A stretch of 64,000 nucleotides of DNA from Clonostachys chloroleuca (taxonomy: Eukaryota; Ascomycota; Sordariomycetes; Hypocreales; Bionectriaceae): assembly GCA_037952775.1 (NCBI GenBank), contig JBANAY010000003.1:26412001-26476000 (forward strand). Reading direction: 5' to 3'. The position numbers were made by a program, and so were the translations under genes. The stretch's first letter is position 1, and each line of letters begins with the position of its first letter. Shown piece by piece: positions 1 through 10,515 of the stretch. The notes beneath the pieces are model-generated. The model was given only the letters and a program-made list of their open reading frames with translations, was not told where the DNA came from and made no database searches.

Positions 1-2895
1 GGGAGGAGGACCATAGTGCAGGGGGTGCATAGCAGGATATGCGAAGTCCCTAACCAACGTATACGATAGGCTTGAAGGAAACGCGGGGAAGATATGGGAT
101 TCGGGCCGTGACCTCGTAGGTATCGACACGACTGAATACTGAGAAAGCCGGCTTCTCGAGGCATGCGACATGGGTCGTGGTCGTTTTTCCAACTGCGCAC
201 CCAAAGAATCCCGCTTCGAAGGAGGATGCGGGACAACGAGCGGGGATGTTGCTGGAGATGAGGTGGCCGACATTGCTACGGTTGCCGTCATTAAGTCTAA
301 TGAATAAAGTGTCCCGCGAGGCTCCAGACCCTTGCGATCTGGCGCTAACAGACTCTGGTAATGATGCTGGGCGCCCGGTGACTGCGGCGCAGAGCAACCT
401 TGCGGCGAGTATAATGTGGTGTCTGGCCAAGAAAGGAATCTTATTGTCGACGTCTTGCTTAAGGATGCACAGGCAGTTGTTGGTTCGCAAAGCTCGCCTT
501 AGCCCTAGTAAGTGGGAGCGCTGTCAAATCGTGCGTGGGGTAGTGGTAGGAACAAATCGAGATGAGGGCAGGTCGAGACCAAGGCAGCCAGTCATCGATA
601 TGGAATATTAAACAGTATAGATATGACTGCTGTTCCAAGCTGGCGAGGAAGACGACGTGGTGGCCAGCGGGTGGTGGGTGGTGCCGCTCAATGGTAAGAA
701 TCGGTCGAGGCGAATCGGGTCAAGGAAGGCGGTCGCAGAGGGCGGCTCGCAGGATCGGTAAGCAAAATGTGTGTAGTTGGACGCCAGCAACAGGTAGAAT
801 TTGAGGGCAAGTGGGGGCAGCTCGCGGGATGCAGAAAGAAGGCCAGCTGCACCAGAGTGTCGGTTGCCTCGAGAGAATGAGAGCGAAGCGAAGTCAAGTA
901 TGGTCGGTTGGTTGATGCGAAGGTGGAGGTGAGCGCGAGGTCCAAGTCAACGGCCCCAGCCAGTAGAGAGTCGAGCGTCCTGGCGCTACTTCTGGCTACG
1001 CACCTGTAACGCAGGCGGCGCTTGCAACCCCGACTCCTCCCTAGGTCTCTCACCCGACAAGGCACACACCACACGCTCTGCCACTATTGTTGGTACCCAG
1101 CTATTAGCAACTACTAGCAGTAATTAGCAGGTGCTCGCATATGAGTGCGTTATTACTCGATGCGCCCACCCAGCGGTAGCTGTCTGCCCAGCATCCGCAG
1201 CTGACTCACAACCCTGGCTGAACACGAGCCCGCGGCGAATTGGCTGTGCTCGGTACCGCTTCAGTCTGTCTTCAAGGCAGAGATGTTACTGTTCAAACAG
1301 GAACTACAGCACCGTACCGATGGGGGCCAAAAGACTTCGATTGTGGAGCGCCACTGGTTGTCCACGTCTGAACCAGTAGTCTCCGGAGAGCTTGTGCTGT
1401 TTCATGCGGGTAAAATCTACCTGGCTTACCTGCCTACTCTATTCTAAGCAGCATTACAACATATGCACAGCGGTGACCGCAAACTTGAGCTTAGGGTTTA
1501 CACGCCGGGATGAACGATACTATTCTTCAACATCGCCTGCCTGTGGACTCAACTCTACGTCCCTATCACTTCTACACCGACTTCCTTAGCCGCCAATGAT
1601 GCTTCTGTGCCTCATAGTGGGATGTGCCACAGCAACGGCAGGATTCACATCAGCCAGTTGGGATGACGGTCGTCTTATTACAGCGGATGCTTGCTGGTCT
1701 GACAAGCGGACTCCAGGATGGAACCCAGAAAGTAGCATCACGCTTAACGGATCTTTGCTATGAGAGCGGAGAAGTGGGACTTGATAAAATGAATGCCTAT
1801 TCAGAACTGGTTCCTCGGCCCATACCGTTCCTCATCTGGCAATTGCTCATTTCACCATATGAAACCAAGCTGTCACTGCCGGGCCCTGGACTCCTCGGTT
1901 TGACCAAGTCCCTTCTTCGTGGCTCGGAACGAACAATTATCAGAGCCTTTCCCGTCTCTCCAAACATTTCGAAGGTGAACCGATTATCTAGGTAGGTAGG
2001 AGAGTACTTCCCGTAAGTAATCTATTTTTAGAGTCTGGGTGGCTCCGAACCAGGCTTGCAATTGGATACCCTAAAAGGTGGTTTGTTTCAGGCTATGCGA
2101 CCACCTCATAGCCAATCAGCGCCTCAGTTATGATCTTACACAAAAATTGCCTAGGCGATCGAGAAATTATCTACGGTGGTGGCAATTTTCTGCTCAACTG
2201 GGAAAAAGAAGGGCCATGTGTGACCATCATCTTTCGTACATATCATGACAAATCCAAGGATCGCCCAAGATGAAGATTTCGGGATGACACAGAGCTCAGT
2301 TTGCAATTTTGGTACAAAGCTTAATTGCCGCCCTGGTGCTAGGCAATGTTGCTAAATATACCTTTGAACGAAAGAACAAACAAGTTTAGTTGTGAAATAC
2401 TGTGGTTCAGCAGTAAAGATGTTATGAAGGCTACCTTGGTAGGTGCCAGTCAAGCCGGTTCCGAGGGGCAATCAAGTTCGGTTTGGAATGGCGAGGTAGG
2501 TGAGATCACCGGAGCTTAACCGACCCCGTTCCGAACCTTCTGTCAAAGCTTTAGGTCACCTACAAAGCACATCATAGTTTGACCTTCACCACAAAGCCTT
2601 GTAATTTTAGTCAACCTCATCGAGGCAGAAACAGGTAAGCAAAACTTCAATTTAGTCTTTTCTTCCTCTTGTGATGATTTTAATTATTGGAGCTGTCTGA
2701 ACAACACTGTTGAGAACTTTTTATAATACGCAAATTTTCTGATGGACATATCTTACCCCTTCTTTTCATTTATCTCTTGAATCCTCGCAATCACTAACCT
2801 GCTACCCTTGAAGCTTTCCGTCGACCTGAGAAGGATGTGATAGATCATTTGCGACGCACCGACCGGTATCATTCATTCCTCGAATCGCAGATAAG
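1..2895. other. Intergenic region, no supported gene
   Basis: Open frames here are short (at most 146 codons), overlap on both strands and resemble no protein family I recognise. The last few hundred bases are AT-richer and pyrimidine-containing, as expected of a promoter and 5' leader for SSU72. The stretch could still hold the 3' end of a gene beginning outside the window or a non-coding RNA, but nothing in the sequence supports either. Confidence 0.5.
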
Positions 2896-3708
2896 ATGGA
2901 GGTGGAAAACGGCGCTGTAGCTGGTCAGAATGGCTCTGATACAGGAAAAGGCTACAAGCTAAAATTCTGTACAGTATGTGCCAGTAACCAAAACAGGTAC
3001 GCGTCGCAATTATCCACCGGGCCTCATGTCCAATAACTAACTCGCGACAGATCAATGGAAGCACATCTACGCCTGTCCCAAGCAGAATATCCCGTAATCT
3101 CGTTCGGAACTGGCTCGCTTGTCCGCCTACCAGGTCCGACAATCACACAGCCCAATGTCTACCAATTCAACAAGACCTCATACGACAGTATGTACAAGGA
3201 GCTTGAAGCAAAAGATCCACGGCTATATAAGAACAACGGTATTCTCAACATGCTTGGTAGAAACCGCGGTGTGAAGTGGGGTCCCGAAAGGTGGCAAGAT
3301 TGGCAGATTGGGGTTCCCCGACTGCAGCACGCATCAGATCGTGGAAGCGAGGGTACAGAAGGTGGCGTGGTGGACGTAGTCTTCACTTGTGAGGAACGTT
3401 GCTGGGACGCGGTCATTGATGACTTATTAAGTAGAGGATCACCATTGAACCGGCCAGTGCATGTAATCAATGTCGACATCAAGGACAACCATGAGGAGGC
3501 ACATGTCGGTGGGCAAGGCATCCTCGATCTTGCCAACTCCCTCAACGCCGCTGCCAGAAAACAGCGGGATGCTGTTGGCGCCGCGGCCTTTGATAGCGGC
3601 AACGCGTCAAGCAGGGCCAGCTTCGACGAGATGGTACCCGAGATTCTGGGAGCTTGGCAGGAGCGCTGGCCAAATCTACCAGCTACCTGGACCCTGGCAT
3701 GGTTCTGA
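2896..3708 (+). CDS. SSU72: SSU72-type RNA polymerase II CTD phosphatase
   Basis: Predicted phosphatase of the Ssu72 family, which removes phosphate from Ser5 of the RNA polymerase II C-terminal domain and works with the cleavage/polyadenylation factor in the nucleus. Two exons, 2896-2996 and 3051-3708, give 252 residues. The 54-nt intron (2997-3050) has a GTACGC donor, a CTAAC-type branch site and a CAG acceptor. It falls inside the active-site loop: residues CTVCASNQ come from exon 1 and RSMEAH follows the junction. Spliced, this gives the family's Cys-x5-Arg loop (Cys28 to Arg34). Further family marks are the VFTCEER segment and the [15 protein letters not shown] block near the C-terminus, which carries the Asp residues of the active site. 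Without the intron the active site would be broken, so the gene model is well constrained. The spacing to SPA2 downstream is about 2 kb. Confidence 0.95.
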
Positions 3709-5667
3709 AGCAGATGGTTCAGGCCTACGTTGGAAGCGAGCTGAATGTTTAATGACGGCGTTTTGGGTTGCGGTTTGTGCAATATAGCATGCCTTTTTTT
3801 ATTACACCAGATTCGATCGTATAATCTGTTGGTATTACAGCACATCGAGTACAATTGGGCCCTACAATGATGAACATATGGCTCCTATGATTGTACGAGT
3901 AACTGCTCCTGGCCTCGTTCTACAGCCTGGCCTCTCGACTGGCCTAGAACCGTGAGATTCGTCAGCCAATGGGCACAATCCCCTGAGATAGATGAAGATG
4001 TGCAAGCCGTACATATGCAGGCACCAACTAGGAGTGAGGCGCAGTTAAAATCATTCGGGAAGCTGCTTCTAGTGGATAGCGGGACTTGCAAATCACCCTC
4101 CAGATTGGTCTGGGACTGCTTGAACGGTCTCCCCCTTTCCTGGCAACGAGGCTCAACTAGTAAGCAACCAGTTAGCTTAATTAGATACCGTCGAGGAGTG
4201 GGTATGAGATGTTGCCTTAGCGCGGCGACTTTTAGTGGGAGGGCTTCCTCTCACAAGGGATGGAAGACGAATCGGAAGCCTGTAAGTTGGGGGAGGCTTG
4301 CGTCAGTCAGGGGATCAGGGGCAGAAGGGCCCTGGAGCTCTGGCATTGGAGGATGGATGCACCTGCCCAGCATCGATTGGCAGGAGCGCACTGAGTGCGT
4401 AATGCGCATTTACCGAGCGGTACCCTCTAAATGCCCAAATAGGCACACAGATGCCAGCCGGTGTACGTTTCACTTCTCTGGCATCTAGCACAGCAGACCT
4501 CGCAACTAATGAAATGATGTGTTGGACTGGATGGAAGCTAAAGTTATGCTTCTAGGGGCGCATAAGGGGCCAGCGGCGCGGGAACAGCACTTAGGCATTG
4601 GTGGTCCGGTGGGTATGCTCGACACCGATGGAGGTACCACGGTAGGGGCAGAGTTCGCTCGATGCTACCCAAATGCACCAGAATGGATGGGTAGAGAGGA
4701 GAAGAATGGTTAGAAATCTCATCAGGGATTTCTCCAGCGACGGGCCTGGATCACGTTCTGGCCCAGGGTTTTGCCATGCCATCGCGAAAGCTTCTCTTGC
4801 ATTAACAGATTCATTATCCCTTGATAGGCGTTTGCCTCTTCGGCAACGCTGGAAGTACCCGCAACCTGGCGCTTTATCCACCTGCGGCAAATCAAATGCA
4901 ATACTCAATCAGGTAGGTAGGGGCATGCCCATTAGCTGCTGGATGAACCACCATCTTAGGGAACCACAGGGGAACAGTAACACCTCATTTCAGACGCACG
5001 TTCTGATTCGGCGTTCCATTCGTCGAACCCCCTTTTGCAAGCATCCCCCAGACGCCTGGCCTGTCCGGCTCCCCTGTTGGTGGATGGATTTTGTAGAACA
5101 TACTTCCTGTCTGGCGCTTGCGACTAAGGCACTTGCCCATCCTTGCAGCGCTCCACCGCTGTATGTCTTTCCTAATCCCCAGTCTCCGTCGCCGTCGCCG
5201 CCTGTGTCCAGCCGCTTACCATCCTGGATTCGACTTTCTCGAAGCCTTTCTGATCGTCTCTGTCCAATGTGCAAGATTCTGCAAACCTCCGCACATGAGA
5301 TCAGCAGCTTGGCAGAGATAATCGCCGGCGTGTTTCTCTTTCCCCCCTCTCTTGCCCTCCTCTTCTGCCTCCTTCGCTATTCATATCACTGCGACAACCC
5401 TCCCACGACCCCACAGCAGAAAGAGGCCGCATACTCGCACGAGGATAACCGCCGCCACCCAACAATTGTGGCTCGCTACCAGCCACCTTGCGCAAAGACC
5501 CCAGGGGAAATCGCACTTCAGCAAGGCCAGACTTTGGAAGCCACCAATTCCTTGGATATTTACGCAGCTAGCTGTGTGGTCCTGTGGTTTGGCTTCCTCG
5601 GTCTAAGACATTGTCGTCACCCAGCCTTGCCCAAGTACTTGCTTCCTCCGTCTTCCACCCCTCGACC
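3709..5667. other. Intergenic region and probable SPA2 5' leader
   Basis: No recognisable gene. From about 5130 to 5667 the plus strand is rich in C and T with many short CTC/TCC tracts, typical of fungal promoters and long 5' leaders. A 332-codon open frame (4673-5671) has no recognisable similarity and overlaps the SPA2 start by ATGA, so I treat it as fortuitous. Confidence 0.5.
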
Positions 5668-7955
5668 ATGAGCATTTCTGGCCGCAATGCACCGCTCTCT
5701 CCTGTCTCTGTAGGCGGAAGTGAATGGCCAACCGCAAAATACCACGACGACCGCCCCTTTCTGAACAGCAGGGGAAACCTGGCCTCACCACCTTCATCGG
5801 GGGTTCCAACAGCGCAATGAGCATCAACGGCTTCTCTCCTGGCGGCCCTCGCAGTAATGGGGGTCCATCACCGCCGGCGTCGGTTGGCCGCTCGAGTATG
5901 GGCACTGCCATCTATGCTAGAAGCGAAAGTGGCCGCAACAGCACCCTCAACTCACCGCGCAATGAATTGCAAGACGAAGCCACCATGAGCGAGCACTACC
6001 GTGCGCTGAAGCTCTTCCTCATGAACCGTGATCCAAACAACAAGGGCCCCTTGAACAAAGCCCGTGATAAGCTATTGCGACTCTCCTTCGACCAGTTTTT
6101 CGAGCTCAGTACAGATGTCTACGACGAATTGACCCGTCGACAAGCCGCTGCAAGAGTCCCTCCAGACGCCCCCAACGCCCCGCCACGTTTCCTTGTCCCA
6201 GAGGAAGGGTTCCACCCGAAGCGAAATCAGGCCCGACAACGACTGTCATCTCTTGGGCCACCGAGGTTCCGAGACCTGATACAAGATGTATGCCATGAGT
6301 TGGAAAGGAGGTTTCCAAGATTTGTGGGGGTTGCAATTCCACGGGGGAACAGCGGCATGTCCATGCGCAGTCCTCCTGTTGGCCCTCCGAACGGCTATGG
6401 GCATCCTCCTAGAGGTCAGAGTCTCAGCCGGATGCGACAGCCATCAGATGCGGGCTCGATTCGAGGGCCACCGCCGCTTGATGTTTATGGAGTTCCCCCT
6501 TCCCCTGTTCTACCACCTGGCCAGATGGGACGCCCTATGCCGAAGCAGCTGAACCAAAACAACACTATTGTACCGAATAAGAGCACGATGGTCGAAGAGG
6601 ACGATGAGGGCGAGGCTGCAGGGTCAGAGCAAGAGAATAAGGGACCCAGTGAGACTTCAGAGGTGTGTATCCATCAGATGCTAATTTTCTCCTGCCGATA
6701 CACTAACGGGGAATGCTAGGCGGACAAAAAACTAATAGCAGACTACCAATCGCAAGTCCAAGAGCTCAAAGAGAAGATCGAGAATATGGAAGCAGAAGCA
6801 AAGAAGAGAGATAGCGAGCTTGAAACAGAGCGATCTCAGGCCTCCCGCGCGAGTGCTGAGAAGGCTGAATGGGATGAGTTACGAACTGGTCTGGAAAATA
6901 AGTTGGCAGAGGCACGGAATCTCAACGAATCGATGAAATACGAGCTAGACAAGATGCGAGAAGATCAAGAAGACGAAACAAGTCATTTGCGAAATCAAAT
7001 TGCAGAATTGCAGCAAAATGCAACAGCAAGCCAGGCGGACAACACTCTGCTTGAGGAGAATCGCACATTACGAGAAACCACAGAACAAGTCCGACAAGAA
7101 GCGCAAGGGTTCTTGAGAGAGATGAGGATACTTTCAGAGAAGAGCAATGCGAACTACGAGAAGCAGTTGGAGCTTGAAAGGTCGGTGGAGCAGCTTGAAC
7201 ACGATGTTCGAGAATGGAAGGGACTCTACGCGCGTACCAAAACTCAACTCGGAGACATGAGGGCCCCTTCGAATGGCCTTACTCCTGAACACCATGCTGG
7301 CAGCATGGTCCGCGAAAAGGGATTTATCGACCAAGTTGGGATGGTAAAGGATCTTCACGTCACAAAGTTCCAGATATCCATCGACGAGCTGATGCAGAGA
7401 GCGAGGAATGACAACCCAGAAAGGGTAATCGATGCTATGAAATCGGTTGTGGTCAATGTTCGGCGCATTACGAAAGATATCGATCAGGCAACACCCAGCA
7501 GCGACGATTTTGCTGAGCAGAAACCAAAGCTCAAGGGACGAGTCTCAACAACCGCCAACAACCTCATCACTGCCTCGAAGAACTTTGCAAACGGTGCCGG
7601 CCTTTCTCCTGTATCCCTGCTTGACGCAGCGGCTTCGAACTTAACTGCGGCCATTGTTGAGTTGCTCCGGGTTGTCAAAATCCGACCAACTCCTGCCGAT
7701 GAGCTGGAAGAAGATGACGAGGGCAGCGTAACTCCAGTCGAGTCTTCGGGGTTCTTCTCACCCCGAAGTACAACTCATATCTCAAGCCCACGCGGCGAAT
7801 TCCCCCCTCCACCCCCATTCCAAGGTCTGGGAGGCCTTCGCGGCAGTGCCGACTCATCAGCATATAGTCCCATTACCTCCCCTCGTGAGTCTGTTGATCC
7901 AAACTCAGCGAGGGGCGGGGCTGGTATGGGCTATCCAGGCATGAAGGGATACTAA
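5668..7955 (+). CDS. SPA2: SPA2-like polarisome scaffold (frame break in exon 1)
   Basis: Scaffold of the polarisome, acting at hyphal tips to organise polarised growth with formin and MAP kinase components. Start chosen at 5668 because MSISGRNAPLSPVSVGG matches my memory of the family N-terminus. Two tandem Spa2 homology (GIT) repeats follow: one around 5985-6160 (EHYRALKLFL...DVYDELTRR) and one around 6205-6330 (EGFHPKRNQARQRL...ELERRF). An intron at 6663-6719 (57 nt, GTGTGT donor, CTAG acceptor, CACTAAC branch) leads into a long coiled coil (about 6720-7240). A conserved C-terminal helical domain (about 7330-7700) and a Pro/Ser-rich tail complete the protein. The frame changes at the G5 run 5799-5803: upstream reads ASPPSSG, downstream reads GGSNSAMSINGF. 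One extra G would give a continuous protein of about 743 residues. As written, an intact protein could only start at the internal ATG 5724, losing the N-terminus. Confidence 0.88.
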
Positions 7956-8508
7956 TATCTCGCATCACCAGGAGGCACTTGGTGATAACAAGTCATAAAA
8001 TGCGCTATGCGGTCAATAGCCGTCAGTGCATTTTCCTACCATGAATAATACGAATTTTCTTTTCGTCAAATTCTGAGCATGAAGATTCAATGGTCTCCTA
8101 CGGCCATAGCCACGGTTGAATGAGCCTAATGATCCGTTATTTCCTACCTGCCCCGGACTGTGAGTATCACATGGACGTTACTCAACATTTTTTTAACATA
8201 ATTTCATTCTATTCTTGCGAATACCAACACGGAGTGTCTGGGAACTCTGGTCTGTACCCAACAAACGTATATTTCAGTCCCACAGCGAGTATGTTTTATC
8301 AGCACTGTTTCAACTACCGCCGGTTCTTTTGTCATCATCATATCGCTGGGATGAGGCATTTCCTTTTTCAAGGCGTGGCGAACATGCATTTTCGCAGCAG
8401 CGTAACAACAATAGGGTTTTCTCGTGGGATGCTCTCCACGGTTCCATCATCATCACAAAGAAGGGCTGTACAGTACACGGGCATCATTGGTTGGGTAGAG
8501 ATGTGCTC

Positions 8509-8538
8509 ATGAGCTGGCGTTATATGAGCTGGCGTTAT
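8509..8538. repeat. 15-bp perfect tandem duplication
   Basis: The unit ATGAGCTGGCGTTAT occurs twice head to tail (8509-8523 and 8524-8538). It lies downstream of SPA2 in non-coding sequence and looks like a replication-slippage duplication. Confidence 0.9.
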
Positions 8539-10220
8539 TTGTCAATTATATTATTACAATAGTCTTAGTCTAGTCTCTTGGTCTATCCAGTTCCCAATCG
8601 GAAATGGCAAACCAGATTACATCGCCTGCTATGGATGTCACGTCAGACAGGTCCATAGTGCTAGGCGGAAGAACTTCATACAATTTGGCATTGTTAAAGA
8701 GTCCATCCTATCGTGCAAACCAAACCAGTGGCATCTCATTCTACAGCCACCTCGCCTTAGTAGCATGAAATGTCACGAGGCGTCGGTAAATTCATGTGGT
8801 CAAGAACTACAAGTCTAGAGGCGAATAGTCAAACTGTCTATTCAAAATATCCAAAAGATGTCGCATTCAATGTAAAGCTACCTCGATTGCACTATTTGTT
8901 CTACGGCGACTGGCTCGGTTCATCAAGCTACAATGTTAGGATTGCGGAATATCGGTGGTGTCTCAGATCTCGCCAGTGTCCCGATATAGGCCTTGCTTTG
9001 TCCGATTTCCTTGTTTTTTTTTTTTAGACAAATCACAAAGGCGCATACATATACTATTCATTCGATACCGCATCAATATGCGAAATGAGAAGCATTGAGG
9101 ATTCCGCGGGAGTGTTACCTCGCAGGCTTTCCACTGGCACAAGCAATCTCCTCCTCGGCGGCTAAAACCACGGCCCGCCAGAAAGCAAAGTTGAGTGGCT
9201 GCCATCTTGACGGCGTATCACCCAGCTGCCTCCCAAGAAATATTGGCTGCGAAGGAGGCCAAGGCGGTCCCGACAAGCGTTAATGTTTCATATGTCTCGC
9301 CTGGCCACGCACCACCGCAAGTAGTTTGTGTATTGCAAGTCTTAGTAGCAAGCGTCTGCGTGCCTATTATTATCAATTTGTACCTTCTAACAAGAGAGTC
9401 CGTGAATTGAACAAGGTCCCTTGTTTTGTTTCCTTGTTTGATCTGTGTTTGGATAGCCCGCTGAGTGGAGGAAGATACATTGTTCGTTCATTCTTAGTAC
9501 CTGGCGGTCCGAGGGTCTACTTGGCTACATTTGGGTGTCCCAGCCTGTTACCGCTCACGCAGGCGCCTAGCTGTCGTTTCCAGGTGAGACTGCAGGTAGT
9601 AGCAGTTAGCAGGTACTTGGGAGACACTGACAGCCTGCGCGAGCCAGGCAGTGAATGGTTAATGAATTTTGTACACTCCCAATGTACCTGCCTCAACCAT
9701 ATCGGTAGTACCTTCCTCCTTCTAAGGCAAGTTGCCGGTTTAGGCAAGGTTTATTTCCCTCCACATTCTCTTGCCTTCCCTGAGGATAATATCCACTCTC
9801 TTTCCGTCCTTGATGGTGAATGGCTGCTTCCAAATGTGGCGGCACGACGTGGTTGGTAGGTACTTGGGGAGGGAGGCAAGCAGGTACGTCGCCTTCCGCC
9901 TGCTGGGTATGACGTGAGAAAGTACCGCCTGCTCCAATATTGACCTCAGAAGTACAGAGCTGCGGCGCCATAGCACAACCGAATTCCCCACACCTCTCTG
10001 ACCCCCCTTATGTCTATCCCAAGGCTTGACTCGCCGCTTCCGAAGCAAATGGCGCTGACCCAGAAAATTTAGGATCAAGTGGCCTTTGTTGTGGTGTGGC
10101 TTTGTCAACAAGTTTTTCCCTTGTGCCACTGCCGTTCCTCCCTTTCACTCGCGCTCACCACCGTCTTCCCGTCAATGCCGTTAGGTCTGTCGTCTTTGTG
10201 AAGCAGCGCAGCCCAGGAAC

Positions 10221-10228
10221 TATAAAAG
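10221..10228 (+). promoter_or_regulatory. Candidate TATA box (TATAAAAG) of the JmjC gene
   Basis: A consensus TATAAAAG sits 295 bases before the chosen ATG at 10516 and is followed by CT-rich sequence and CAxx start-like sites. Consensus TATA boxes are uncommon in moulds, so this is notable, but no transcript data confirm it. Confidence 0.5.
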
Positions 10229-10515
10229 GCTCCAACTTTGTCGGCTGGCATCATGTGCATGTGCCTATCCTCAGCCTCCTGCGACCCCACGTTCGCCCCT
10301 CTGATCTGACCCTACCCTATCTCATCTTATCCATCAGCGCAACTTCTGGGCTCTGACATCAGCAATCCACAAATCCAACTCTCAGTTTCGTACTTTCGTG
10401 AGAGGACCAAATCTTCCAAGGACCTAAGCATAGGAGGACTGTGCGCGGGGACTCCCAAGTGGGTGGACGCCCTGTCAATTTGAGGCCACCTTCACGTCAA
10501 TTTCCATCGTCCATC

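Larger units (their letters stand above)
7956..10515. other. Intergenic region upstream of the JmjC gene
   Basis: No supported gene. It holds a 15-bp tandem duplication (8509-8538), a T-run near 9008-9026, and two copies of the decamer GGTACTTGGG (9612-9621 and 9859-9868). A TATA box lies at 10221, followed by a CT-rich leader. Open frames up to 177 codons occur on both strands and none looks like a protein I recognise. Confidence 0.5.

Noticed and set aside
9326..9859. 177-codon plus-strand open frame in the SPA2-JmjC intergenic region
   Set aside because: No recognisable motif, overlaps frames on the other strand, and contains dispersed promoter-type motifs.
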